The position numbers were made by a program, and so were the translations under genes. Shown one piece after another: positions 38,526-46,648 of a stretch of 49,473 nt of DNA (its first letter is position 1; each line of letters starts with the position of its first letter). Origin of the DNA: Gammaproteobacteria bacterium (GTDB lineage: Bacteria > Pseudomonadota > Gammaproteobacteria > GRL18); assembly GCA_027012135.1 (NCBI GenBank), contig JALUZF010000269.1:1-49473 (forward strand), in the 5' to 3' direction. The notes under the pieces are model-generated. The model saw nothing but the letters and a program-made list of their open reading frames with translations. It was not told where the DNA came from and searched no databases.

Positions 38526-39275
38526 ATGAATGCTGATTCACCCCTTTATAATCATTATAAAAATGAACTGTCAAAATCACCTATATTCAGTGGTTTGTCT
38601 GAACAGCTCCTGGATAATATGCTTGAGCAGTTTCAATATACTACCTGGCGGCGTACCAATATTTCCAGTAGTACCGCCTTAATGGAACGTTTCCATCTTA
38701 TTATTAATGGACGAGTTAAAATTGAACATATTGATCCCCAATCCGGTGATCAGGTCACACTTTTTATTCTTGGTTCAGGAGACGGGTTTGATGTTATTTC
38801 CTTACTGGACGGGAAACCCAGGGATATCAGGGCGGTGGCTATTGAAGATCTCCATCTTCTTACAGCACATACCCAAACCGTACGGGAGTGGATAAATCAT
38901 TACCCGGAATTTAATATTAATTTTCTGCCTTATCTGGGTGTCCAGATGCGCACCATGGAAACCCTGGCAGCCGATCTGGCTACCAAAGATACTATAACCC
39001 GCCTGGCTCGATTAATTTTACGCCATACGGCTCATAATAACCATCACTCGGAAAATAACAGGGCAAAAAACAATCATCATCAAATAAAATTAATTCATGA
39101 TTTATCCAATACAGCACTGGCACAAATGATTGGCTCCACCCGTCAGGTGGTTAACCATCACTTGCAGGCATTAAGACATAAAGGCATTCTTATTAACCAG
39201 TCTAAAAATCTGGCCATAAAGGAACTGGAAGGCTTACATGAAATTGCGGATAAGTTTTTATCCCGTAATAAATAG
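38526..39275 (+). CDS. Crp/Fnr-family transcription regulator
   Basis: Regulator of 249 aa. The cyclic-nucleotide-binding-like domain is about residues 20-130, the dimer helix about 135-166, and the winged helix-turn-helix about 190-235 with recognition helix STRQVVNHHLQALRHKG. No Fnr-type Cys cluster is seen, so it is not an Fe-S sensor of that kind; the usual cAMP residues are also not obvious. A His/Asn-rich insert (residues about 167-186, HTAHNNHHSENNRAKNNHHQ) precedes the DNA-binding domain and could bind metal. It lies between the xfp-glgP operon and the rightward stress/carbon genes and probably controls both. The palindromes flanking it fit that. Confidence 0.88.
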   Translation: MNADSPLYNHYKNELSKSPIFSGLSEQLLDNMLEQFQYTTWRRTNISSSTALMERFHLIINGRVKIEHIDPQSGDQVTLFILGSGDGFDVISLLDGKPRDIRAVAIEDLHLLTAHTQTVREWINHYPEFNINFLPYLGVQMRTMETLAADLATKDTITRLARLILRHTAHNNHHSENNRAKNNHHQIKLIHDLSNTALAQMIGSTRQVVNHHLQALRHKGILINQSKNLAIKELEGLHEIADKFLSRNK

Positions 39276-39313
39276 ACGATGCTTTTTTTAGTCTCTGGAA
39301 ATTCTTTTTTGAG

Positions 39314-39337
39314 TGTCATATGCCTGACACTCAGGCA
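39314..39337. promoter_or_regulatory. Second TGTCA-N6-TGACA site, overlapping another hairpin
   Basis: TGTCATATGCCTGACA (39314-39329) lies inside GAGTGTCA-TATGCC-TGACACTC (39311-39332). A second inverted repeat, TGCCTGA-CAC-TCAGGCA (39321-39337), overlaps it. The two hairpins cannot form together. The first keeps the spacing of the site at 38385. It could be the terminator of the regulator gene, an operator for the next gene, or both. Confidence 0.5.
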
Positions 39338-39410
39338 GGCCGGCTGATTTTATAATTATTCTTCTGGATCATATTGTGTGCTTAACAGACAAGATAGCAG
39401 GAGACAGGGC

Positions 39411-39829
39411 ATGTACCGGGATATTAGCAATGATAATAATAGTTGCGTTGCTATTTATAAAATCCTCTCTGAAGTAGAACAGAGCATAAGACAGTTGAGC
39501 CAATCAGACTTTGATTTAACTCACTTATCCATTCTGGCTAACGGCTATCATAGACATGAAAATATTATAGGTTATTATAATACCGGTGAGCAGATTAGAT
39601 TCTGGGGCCAGCAGGGGGCTTTCTGGGGTAGATTATGGCGTCAGTTGTCAGGTTCAGCTTTTTTCTGGATTCCGGGCATTGGGCCTCTTGCTGTTGGCGG
39701 CCCCCTGGCAGGTTTTTAGTTATAATTCATGGCGATCAGGACGAAGTGTTTCGAGCCGGTGATCTTCTGAGAAGCAATAAAGAGACGGATATATCCGTAC
39801 ATATAAAAACCAATTTCATAAAGAGCTGA
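39411..39829 (+). pseudogene. Broken stress-protein gene with internal deletion and frameshift
   Basis: A frame from the ATG at 39411 (ribosome site GGAGACAGG) reads 102 codons and stops at TAG 39717-39719, after GIGPLAVGGPLAG. Immediately behind, another frame reads FLVIIHGDQDEVFRAGDLL, ending at 39829. From memory of the family (YflT/DUF1269-like membrane proteins of about 165-175 aa), the first part matches the N-terminal half and the second the C-terminal end, so about 50 residues are missing at a GGCAGGTTTTTAG junction together with a frame change. I infer an ancestral gene that was deleted internally. A longer GTG-start frame from 39378 exists but has no support. Confidence 0.7.
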
Positions 39830-39923
39830 GTTATTACTTAGCAATAACACTTAACAATAAATAGCATTATAATGACCTTTTCCCGGTGTAGATTCCGGCT
39901 TACCCATTATGAGGAAATAAACC

Positions 39924-40460
39924 ATGTCAGATCTGCTCAGCAACAATGATTTACTTAAATCCGCACACAAATCTTTTTTTACCATAGGTGGACTTCTGAT
40001 AATACTGGGTGGTGTGGGTATCTTCCTGCCGAATCTGTTATCAATGGCCATTGAAATATTTCTTGGCTGGCTGATGTTGTCAGGGGGTATCTTATGGGCC
40101 TGGTATACCTACCAGTGGTACAGGGGCTTTAATAACTGGCTGAAACCTCTCATCCTTATAGCGGGCGGCATCTTATTACTGGTCTACCCTGTAACCGGGA
40201 TCGCGGCTATAACCCTGATGATAGCCTTTTACCTGTTTATTGATGCCTTTGGCAGCTTTGCTCTGGCATTACAGCGTCGGCCGATGTCCGGCTGGTTCTG
40301 GTTAATTATTAATGCCGTTATTTCACTATTGCTGGCCTTATTGCTACTTACGGGCTGGCCTGTAACTTCTCCAATCTATCTTGGCATTATTGTCGGTATC
40401 AGCCTGTTGTTTGATGGTTTAACTTTAATCATGTTAGGCTGGGCAGTTAAACCGGAATAA
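39924..40460 (+). CDS. HdeD-family (DUF308) membrane protein
   Basis: Inner-membrane protein of 178 aa, with six hydrophobic helices. The GGLLIILGGVGIFLPNLLSMAIEIFLGWLML opening, then repeats of small-residue helices with PVTGIAAITLMIAFYL, fit the HdeD/DUF308 family. HdeD in E. coli gives acid resistance at high cell density; role here unknown. It lies next to ppsA in the carbon/stress island, with its own ribosome site (GAGGAAA) and about 95 bases upstream. Confidence 0.85.
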   Translation: MSDLLSNNDLLKSAHKSFFTIGGLLIILGGVGIFLPNLLSMAIEIFLGWLMLSGGILWAWYTYQWYRGFNNWLKPLILIAGGILLLVYPVTGIAAITLMIAFYLFIDAFGSFALALQRRPMSGWFWLIINAVISLLLALLLLTGWPVTSPIYLGIIVGISLLFDGLTLIMLGWAVKPE

Positions 40461-40541
40461 TACCGATATCGAGTATATCATGAGCCTCAATTCCTATCTT
40501 AATAATTTTTTATCTCCATTTACAACCAGGTACTTATTATT

Positions 40542-42962
40542 ATGAGCATGAAATCACCCGCCTATATTCAATGGTTTAAAGATCTCGGTATCAATGATGT
40601 GCCCCTGGTCGGCGGTAAAAATGCATCGCTGGGAGAAATGTATCGTAGTCTTACTCCGGAAGGGATCAAAGTTCCCAATGGCTTTGCTGTTACTGCACAG
40701 GCCTACCGGGATATGCTAGACCAGGCAGATGCCTGGCCGCAACTGCATAAGCTATTAGATAATGTTGATAAGTCCGATGTGGATGATCTGGCCGAACGTG
40801 CTCATAAAGCCAGAGAACTTGTTTATGGTATTGGTTTTTCTGAAATCTTACGAGAGCAGGTTCTACAGGCTTATCATGCTTTAATTGAAGAATATGGAAA
40901 TGATCTGACCCTCGCGGTACGCAGTTCTGCAACCGCTGAAGATCTGCCTACCGCCAGTTTTGCCGGACAGCATGATACCTATCTGCATATCAAGGGCGAT
41001 GAAATGCTTATTGATGCCTGTCGCCGTTGTTTTGCCTCCTTATTTACTGAACGTGCCATTGCCTATCGTCTTGATAAGGGATTTGATCATTTTAAAGTCG
41101 CCCTGTCCATTGGTATTATGAAAATGGTGCGCTCGGATCTGGATGCCAGCGGGGTAATGTTCAGCCTGGATACTGAATCCGGATTTCGAGATGTGGTATT
41201 TATTACCGGCTCCTATGGCCTGGGTGAAAATATCGTACAGGGGGCTGTTGATCCGGATGAATTTTACGTACATAAAACCGGCTTAAACAGGGGCTACAGG
41301 GCAGTATTAAGACGTAACCTGGGTGAAAAGAAAATAAAAATGGTTTATGCCCATGCCCGAAGTGCCCAGACTACACGCAATATTCCCACCCCCAAAGCGG
41401 ATCAGGAGCGTTTCTGTATCAGTGATGAAGACGTACTCACACTGGCTGAATATGCCATTAAAATAGAAAACCATTATACCCGGGAGGCGGGTCAGTCCAG
41501 ACCGATGGATATGGAATGGGCTCGGGATGGAGTGGACGGCAAGCTTTATCTAGTTCAAGCCAGGCCTGAAACTGTGGCTTCCCAGAAAACTGGCACCAGT
41601 CTGGAAGAATACCGGCTTAAGGGTAAAGGGCCGTTGCTGGTTTCCGGACGTTCTGTCGGCAGCAAGATAGCGACTGGTCGGGCACGAATTATTTCTGATG
41701 TCCATCACCTTGCTGAATTTCAACCCGGAGAAATTCTTATTGCTGATATGACTACCCCTGACTGGGGACCTGTTCTGAAAATTGCTGCCGCTATTGTCAC
41801 AAACCGGGGAGGGCGCACCTGTCATGCTGCCATTGTTGCCAGGGAACTGGGTATACCTGCAGTGGTCGGAGCCGATGATGCTACAGAGATTATTAACGAT
41901 GGTGAAATGATCACAGTTTCCTGTGCTGAAGGTGATGAAGGCCGAGTCTATCAGGGTGAACTGCCCTATGATGTTGAAGTGACTGATCTTAAAAATATTC
42001 AGACACCTGCAACTAAAATTATGCTTATTCTGGGCAATCCTGATCTGGCATTTAAAAGCAGTTTTCTGCCCAATGACGGTGTCGGGCTGGCCCGGATGGA
42101 ATTTATTATTAATGATGAAATCAAAGCCCATCCCATGGCGCTTATTCATCCGGAAAAAGTTCAGGATGATAATGAACGTAAACAGATAGAACAATTAACT
42201 AAAGGCTATGATAATCCAGCCGATTTTTTTATTGAACGGCTTTCTGAAGGGGTAGGCACGATTGCCGCGGCATTTTACCCTAAACCGGTTATTGTGCGTA
42301 TGTCTGATTTTAAAACCAATGAATACGCTTCCTTATTAGGCGGCCGCTGGTTTGAACCTGAAGAAGATAATCCCATGCTCGGGTTTCGAGGTGCTTCCCG
42401 CTATTATCATCCTGATTATGCTGAAGGTTTTGCCCTGGAATGTGCAGCCATGAAACGGGTCAGGGATATCATGGGGCTGGACAATGTCAGGCTGATGATC
42501 CCGTTCTGCCGACGAGTTAAGGAAGGTGAACAGGTACTTGAAGTAATGGCTTCTCATGGTTTAAAGCGCGGTGAAAACGGCCTTGAAATCTATGTTATGT
42601 GTGAAATACCTAATAATGTTATCCAGATTGATGCCTTTGCTCAGTTATTTGACGGTTTTTCTATTGGCTCTAATGATCTAACCCAGCTAACATTGGGTGT
42701 GGATCGGGATTCTGATATTGTTGCTTTTGATTTTGATGAACGTGATAACGGTGTTAAGGAAATGATAAGGCTGGCGGTTGAGGGTGCCAGACGCAATCAG
42801 AGACATTCCGGTCTGTGCGGCCAGGCTCCATCCGATTATCCTGAAATGGCAGAGTATCTGGTTGATATTGGAATTGATTCTATCAGCCTTAATCCAGACA
42901 CGGTCATTAAAACCATACTGCATGTACTGGACGTTGAAAAAAAGTTAAATAAAAAGTTATAG
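40542..42962 (+). CDS. ppsA: Phosphoenolpyruvate synthase
   Basis: PEP synthase (pyruvate, water dikinase), 806 aa. It makes PEP, AMP and phosphate from pyruvate and ATP, feeding gluconeogenesis. N-terminal ATP-grasp-like domain (about 15-345) opens with VGGKNASLGEMY. The swivelling domain has phospho-carrier His 428 in GGRTCHAAIVARELGIPAVVG. The C-terminal PEP-binding barrel has GSNDLTQLTLGVDRDS and SGLCGQAPSDYPE with the catalytic Cys. Its length (about 790-800) excludes pyruvate phosphate dikinase. Two start codons, MSM, are possible; the first is used here. The next gene is the aldolase. Confidence 0.96.
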   Translation: MSMKSPAYIQWFKDLGINDVPLVGGKNASLGEMYRSLTPEGIKVPNGFAVTAQAYRDMLDQADAWPQLHKLLDNVDKSDVDDLAERAHKARELVYGIGFSEILREQVLQAYHALIEEYGNDLTLAVRSSATAEDLPTASFAGQHDTYLHIKGDEMLIDACRRCFASLFTERAIAYRLDKGFDHFKVALSIGIMKMVRSDLDASGVMFSLDTESGFRDVVFITGSYGLGENIVQGAVDPDEFYVHKTGLNRGYRAVLRRNLGEKKIKMVYAHARSAQTTRNIPTPKADQERFCISDEDVLTLAEYAIKIENHYTREAGQSRPMDMEWARDGVDGKLYLVQARPETVASQKTGTSLEEYRLKGKGPLLVSGRSVGSKIATGRARIISDVHHLAEFQPGEILIADMTTPDWGPVLKIAAAIVTNRGGRTCHAAIVARELGIPAVVGADDATEIINDGEMITVSCAEGDEGRVYQGELPYDVEVTDLKNIQTPATKIMLILGNPDLAFKSSFLPNDGVGLARMEFIINDEIKAHPMALIHPEKVQDDNERKQIEQLTKGYDNPADFFIERLSEGVGTIAAAFYPKPVIVRMSDFKTNEYASLLGGRWFEPEEDNPMLGFRGASRYYHPDYAEGFALECAAMKRVRDIMGLDNVRLMIPFCRRVKEGEQVLEVMASHGLKRGENGLEIYVMCEIPNNVIQIDAFAQLFDGFSIGSNDLTQLTLGVDRDSDIVAFDFDERDNGVKEMIRLAVEGARRNQRHSGLCGQAPSDYPEMAEYLVDIGIDSISLNPDTVIKTILHVLDVEKKLNKKL

Positions 42963-43135
42963 TAACGCTATAGTTAACAAGTAAATAACAAGTAAAAATT
43001 ATTTTTAATTTCATACTTGATAAGCATCATGGCATAAATGATAGCTTTAGTTTTATACTTAATTATTAGTTAATAAAGATCCACAACTATTGCCCTGATT
43101 TTTCCAGTTCCATTCTTTCAAACAGGAGTGCAACA

Positions 43136-44155
43136 ATGTCTATCCAAACTGAACTTCAACAGACCATTGAAGATATGATTGACAGTACGCGGGGTATTCT
43201 TGCTGCTGATGAAAGCAGCCCCACCATTGCCAAACGTTTTAAATCCATAAATGTTGAATCAACTGAAGAAAATCGCAGAGCCTATCGAAGCCTGATCCTC
43301 TCTACCCCTGATCTGGGAAAGTATATCTGCGGGGTGATTTTATTTGAAGAAACGCTGGCTCAGAAATCTGATGATGGAGTACCTTTACCTGAAGTTTGTA
43401 TTCAGCAGGGCATTGTGCCCGGAATAAAAGTAGATAAAGGTAAAATACCTTTGGCCAATGCGTCCGGTGAAGAAATCACCCAGGGTCTGGATGGCCTGGC
43501 ACAACGACTCGAACAGTATAAAACACAGGGTGCCCGTTTTGCCAAATGGCGAAATGTTTATCATATTTCAGACCGTACACCGACTCACCAGGCTGTTATT
43601 GCTAATTCAGAAGTACTGGCCCGTTATGCAGCCATCTGTCAATCCAAGGGTGTGGTGCCCATTGTTGAACCGGAAGTTCTGATAGACGGTGATCACACAA
43701 TTGAACGCTGCTCAGAAGTCAGCCAGTTTGTTTTTCATGAACTGTATCATGCCCTGCAACGCCATCATGTGGTTCTGGAGCATACTATTTTAAAACCCAA
43801 TATGATGGTTGCCGGAAAAAACTTCGCACATAAAGAATCGCCAGAACGGGTTGCTGAAGAGACTATTAAAATATTGCGCCGTACGGTACCGGCGGCTGTA
43901 CCCAGTATTAACTTCCTTTCTGGCGGTCAGACACCGGAAGAGGCTACGGCTAATTTAAATGCTATTAATCAAGCGGGATCACAGCCCTGGGAATTATCTT
44001 TTTCCTATGGCCGTGCTTTACAGCAACCCGCCCTAAAGGCCTGGCAGGGTAAAGCTGAGAACAGTGACAAAACACAGGCTGCACTGTTTCAGCGAGCCAG
44101 GCTTAATAGTCTGGCACGTACAGGCAAATATACTTCAGATATGGAAAATAACTAA
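43136..44155 (+). CDS. fba: Class I fructose-bisphosphate aldolase
   Basis: Schiff-base aldolase, 339 aa, of the eukaryote-like class I group. It joins or splits dihydroxyacetone phosphate and glyceraldehyde 3-phosphate. GILAADESSPTIAKRF near residue 20 and the Schiff-base region LEHTILKPNMMVAGK with Lys 220 (muscle Lys 229) are intact. It ends in SDMENN, not the tyrosine of animal aldolases. No metal ion is needed, unlike class II. With ppsA and enolase it completes pieces of gluconeogenesis or glycolysis. The 173-base gap before it has no clear operator. Confidence 0.95.
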   Translation: MSIQTELQQTIEDMIDSTRGILAADESSPTIAKRFKSINVESTEENRRAYRSLILSTPDLGKYICGVILFEETLAQKSDDGVPLPEVCIQQGIVPGIKVDKGKIPLANASGEEITQGLDGLAQRLEQYKTQGARFAKWRNVYHISDRTPTHQAVIANSEVLARYAAICQSKGVVPIVEPEVLIDGDHTIERCSEVSQFVFHELYHALQRHHVVLEHTILKPNMMVAGKNFAHKESPERVAEETIKILRRTVPAAVPSINFLSGGQTPEEATANLNAINQAGSQPWELSFSYGRALQQPALKAWQGKAENSDKTQAALFQRARLNSLARTGKYTSDMENN

Positions 44156-44182
44156 TATTGAAAATAACAAAGGACATTATTA

Positions 44183-45592
44183 ATGCATATTTCTTTTCAT
44201 GGTGCTGCAGAAAACGTTACCGGTTCCTGTCATTTGCTTGAATGTGCAGGCAAGCGGATCCTTATTGACTGCGGCATGTTTCAGGGCGGCAGGGAACTGG
44301 CGGAAGAAAACTTCGATGCCTTTGGCTTTGAGCCGGAATCCATCGATTATATTTTACTGACCCATGCCCACCTTGATCATTGTGGACGGATACCTTTGCT
44401 TGTTAAACGCGGATTTACCGGTGAAGTCATCACCACCCCGGCATCTGTAGAATTAGCCCGCCTGGTCATGCTTGATGCTGCTGGTTTGCAGGAAGAAGAA
44501 GCCCGCTACCAGCAACGCAAGGCCAAACGTCGTCACGGCAGCAACCATAACCATAAAAATGCCAATGAAATAGAGCCTTTATATACAACCCTGGATGCCC
44601 TAAACAGTCTGGAATTTTTTAAGCGAAGAGCTGCGTATAATGAGCCTGTAGATATTGCACCCGGTATTCGCGCAACATTCCTGGACGCTGGTCATATCCT
44701 GGGTTCGGCCAGTATATTTTTAGAACTTAAAGAGGGTGATCAGGAGCATCGCCTGTTATTTTCGGGTGATCTGGGTTATAGCAACCGGGCCATTTTACGT
44801 AATCCTGCAAAGCCGCCCGAAGTTGATACGGTTGTAATGGAAACCACCTATGGTGATCGACTGCATAAACAGCTGGAACCTTCTATTAGTGAACTTTACG
44901 ATATTATTAATACTACCGTAGGTCGTGGTGGTAATGTGATCATTCCCACTTTTGCTCTGGAGCGTGCCCAGGAAATTCTCTATTACTTAAGAGAGGGGGT
45001 TTATGCAAAAAAAATTCAGCACTATACGACGGTATTTCTTGATTCCCCCATGGCTATTTCCGCCACTGAAATTTTCAGAAGACATCCTGAATGTTATGAT
45101 GCAGACACCATGAAAATATTTGATAAGGGAAATGATCCCTTTTACATACCCGGTCTGCATTTTACCCGTGAAACCTCTGAATCCATGGCTATAAATATGG
45201 TAGAGAGTGGGGCCGTTATTATGGCCGGTTCCGGTATGTGTACTGGCGGCAGAATTCGTCATCACCTTAAACATAATTTGTGGAATAAACATAATAGCAT
45301 TGTATTTGTTGGTTATGCCGCTCAGGGCACACTGGCACGGCGTATTGTTGATGGAGCTGATACGGTTAAAATCTTTGGTGAAGTGATCCCGGTAAAAGCC
45401 GATGTGTATACAATCGGTGGTTTTTCTGCCCATGCGGATCAGGCTGAATTACTGCAATGGCACAGCCAGACCGGTAACCCGGCAACCACATTCCTGGTAC
45501 ACGGGGAAGAAAAAAGTATGCATGTGTTTGCTAAAAAGCTACAGAATTACAATGTAAAAATTCCAGAACTGCATCAGAAATATACTTTATAA
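44183..45592 (+). CDS. Metallo-beta-lactamase fold hydrolase with beta-CASP domain
   Basis: Protein of 469 aa in the MBL-fold RNA metallo-hydrolase family (CPSF73/YSH1-like). The zinc motif HAHLDH has His 61, His 63, Asp 65 and His 66, followed by the later His and Asp ligands (DAGHILGSAS and FSGDLGY). A beta-CASP domain (about 230-350) is followed by GTLARRIVDGA and a final GGFSAHADQAELLQW with C-terminal His motifs. The expected activity is RNA processing or decay, but family members in such carbon/stress islands lack a proven role. It is 27 bases after the aldolase. Confidence 0.92.
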   Translation: MHISFHGAAENVTGSCHLLECAGKRILIDCGMFQGGRELAEENFDAFGFEPESIDYILLTHAHLDHCGRIPLLVKRGFTGEVITTPASVELARLVMLDAAGLQEEEARYQQRKAKRRHGSNHNHKNANEIEPLYTTLDALNSLEFFKRRAAYNEPVDIAPGIRATFLDAGHILGSASIFLELKEGDQEHRLLFSGDLGYSNRAILRNPAKPPEVDTVVMETTYGDRLHKQLEPSISELYDIINTTVGRGGNVIIPTFALERAQEILYYLREGVYAKKIQHYTTVFLDSPMAISATEIFRRHPECYDADTMKIFDKGNDPFYIPGLHFTRETSESMAINMVESGAVIMAGSGMCTGGRIRHHLKHNLWNKHNSIVFVGYAAQGTLARRIVDGADTVKIFGEVIPVKADVYTIGGFSAHADQAELLQWHSQTGNPATTFLVHGEEKSMHVFAKKLQNYNVKIPELHQKYTL

Positions 45593-45657
45593 TAATCTTG
45601 CACTTATAAGGCACTAATTTTTACTTTCTAAACAATAAATCAGGAGATTTAACAATA

Positions 45658-45846
45658 ATGACTGATATGCAGCATATAGAAATTAACCGTTATAAAGATG
45701 AAATCATAGATGATGTTAAACAGTTAATTGAAAAATATCGAAAAGCTATGGACTGGGATATCCCTGAAAATGATGATAAAAAATCAGACCGGGTTATTTT
45801 TGAAGCTATTGAAACAGCTCTTGCACAAATAAAAAAAGACAGCTGA
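45658..45846 (+). CDS. Small protein of unknown function
   Basis: Protein of 62 aa, helical and charged (YKDEIIDDVKQLIEKYRKAMDWD followed by an acid-lysine rich stretch and a second helix). It has a good ribosome site (CAGGAGAT) before its ATG and follows the MBL gene by 65 bases, so it is probably expressed. I recognise no family. Confidence 0.6.
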   Translation: MTDMQHIEINRYKDEIIDDVKQLIEKYRKAMDWDIPENDDKKSDRVIFEAIETALAQIKKDS

Positions 45847-45877
45847 TCTGAATAAAACCCTATCGATACCCTTGGAG

Positions 45878-45896
45878 CGTGGGCATTTTGCCCACG
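45878..45896 (+). terminator. GC-rich hairpin after the small gene
   Basis: CGTGGGCA (45878-45885), TTT, TGCCCACG (45889-45896): a perfect 8-bp stem 31 bases past the stop of the small gene. No T run follows. The GGAGCGTG next to it is the reverse complement of the CACGCTCC in the repeat at 12529-12536, so it may be a repeat-derived terminator. Confidence 0.5.
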
Positions 45897-45940
45897 TACT
45901 CAATAATATCCAATCTCATTCACTTGTCTAAAAGATTCTT

Positions 45941-46199
45941 ATGGATTTTGACTATGCTGACTATTTTGAGGAATCCAATACGGCCAGTGGCTATGAAACC
46001 CTGATTATGATTGGGTGATGCACCTTGTTTAAACGCGCTGATAACATTGAAGACTGCTGGGAATTTTTTTCCAATCTATTCTGGATGTCTGGAAGTCCTT
46101 ACCACCCCGTGACTTTCCCAATTATCCTGCGGTAGCAATGGCCCGGAAGAGGCTGATGAACTTTTAGCCCGGGATGGTTTTAGCTGGAAAAACAAGTAG
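45941..46199 (+). pseudogene. zwf: C-terminal remnant of glucose-6-phosphate 1-dehydrogenase
   Basis: Read by frame, the piece spells MDFDYADYFEESNTASGYET LI, then (after frame changes) TLFKRADNIEDCWEFF, SILDVWKSLPPRDFPNYPA and SNGPEEADELLARDGFSWKN. This matches the C-terminal ~85 residues of Zwf. At least four single-base indels break it: a TGA after MIG with a compensating loss within 8 bases, an extra T in GAATTTTTTTCC, and a missing G before AGCAATGGC. The frame ends at TAG 46197-46199. The upstream ~400 residues are absent; the sequence before 45941 shows no match by eye. The fragment is directly followed by a MITE-like element. Confidence 0.85.
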
Positions 46200-46209
46200 T
46201 TAACCTTGT

Positions 46210-46300
46210 TAGTGTCCATCCGAAAATTACCTTCCTGGCACTTGTGAAACGCAAAAGAGAAAGAGGTGATTTTTCCAGGTTAATAAATGGATGCACACTA
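46210..46300. repeat. MITE-like element, copy 2
   Basis: 91 bp bordered by TAGTGTCCATCC (46210-46221) and GGATGCACACTA (46289-46300), near-perfect inverted ends (11 of 12). It matches copy 1 at 38065-38150. It encodes nothing. Its right end provides the stop codon (CTA, read as TAG on the minus strand) of the small gene at 46298-46516, and its left end begins 10 bases after the zwf remnant. Confidence 0.7.
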
Positions 46301-46516
46301 GTTTTTTCCAAAAGCATGACAGGTATCTATAACTTTCCAGCGACGATTTTCATTGTTCGGTGTATGTTTACAGATCCAGTTTTCAGCTTCTTCAGAAGTG
46401 TTAAAATTTAAATAATCATTGCTATCGGGGTCGGTCACAAATGACCAGCCTAATAAGCCAAACTTTTCTACACGGTATATTCCGCTATCTTCGTTAAAAA
46501 CTTTTCGATATAACAT
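46298..46516 (-). CDS. Small protein of unknown function, possibly truncated by a repeat
   Basis: Protein of 72 aa with no signal or helix of note. It has tryptophans (GLLGWSF, ENWICKH, RRWKVID) and two Cys, and no family I recognise. Its stop codon is in the terminal repeat of the MITE-like element, so its natural C-terminus may have been longer. A ribosome site (GGAGGAGTAT on the minus strand) precedes its ATG, which supports expression. Between it and heme O synthase (46517-46648) I see nothing else. Confidence 0.6.
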   Translation of the reverse strand: MLYRKVFNEDSGIYRVEKFGLLGWSFVTDPDSNDYLNFNTSEEAENWICKHTPNNENRRWKVIDTCHAFGKN

Positions 46517-46648
46517 AATTATACTCCTCCATTAAACAAGAAACTTTATTATTTAATAATATTGGTTGAGTTTGAAATATTTCAAGCTATTAAGGGTGAT
46601 GAAGGTTACAAATAATGACCATTAAGCGGCAGATTATTAATCTTTTTA

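Noticed and set aside
38526-39275. Oxygen-sensing Fnr with an iron-sulfur cluster
   Set aside because: The N-terminal Cys cluster needed for a [4Fe-4S] site is absent; there is no Cys in the protein.
39635-39829. 64-aa open frame as an independent gene
   Set aside because: Its first part is a shadow of the broken stress gene, and its second part is that gene's C-terminal remnant.
41550-42194. 214-aa open frame on the minus strand
   Set aside because: Shadow of ppsA; no domain, unusual Asn/Phe-rich composition.
42960-43000. Tandem AACAAGTAAA-like words after ppsA as a CRISPR or regulatory repeat
   Set aside because: Only two short AT-rich copies; no spacers or conserved arrangement.
44987-45433. 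148-aa open frame on the minus strand
   Set aside because: Shadow of the beta-CASP metallo-hydrolase gene.
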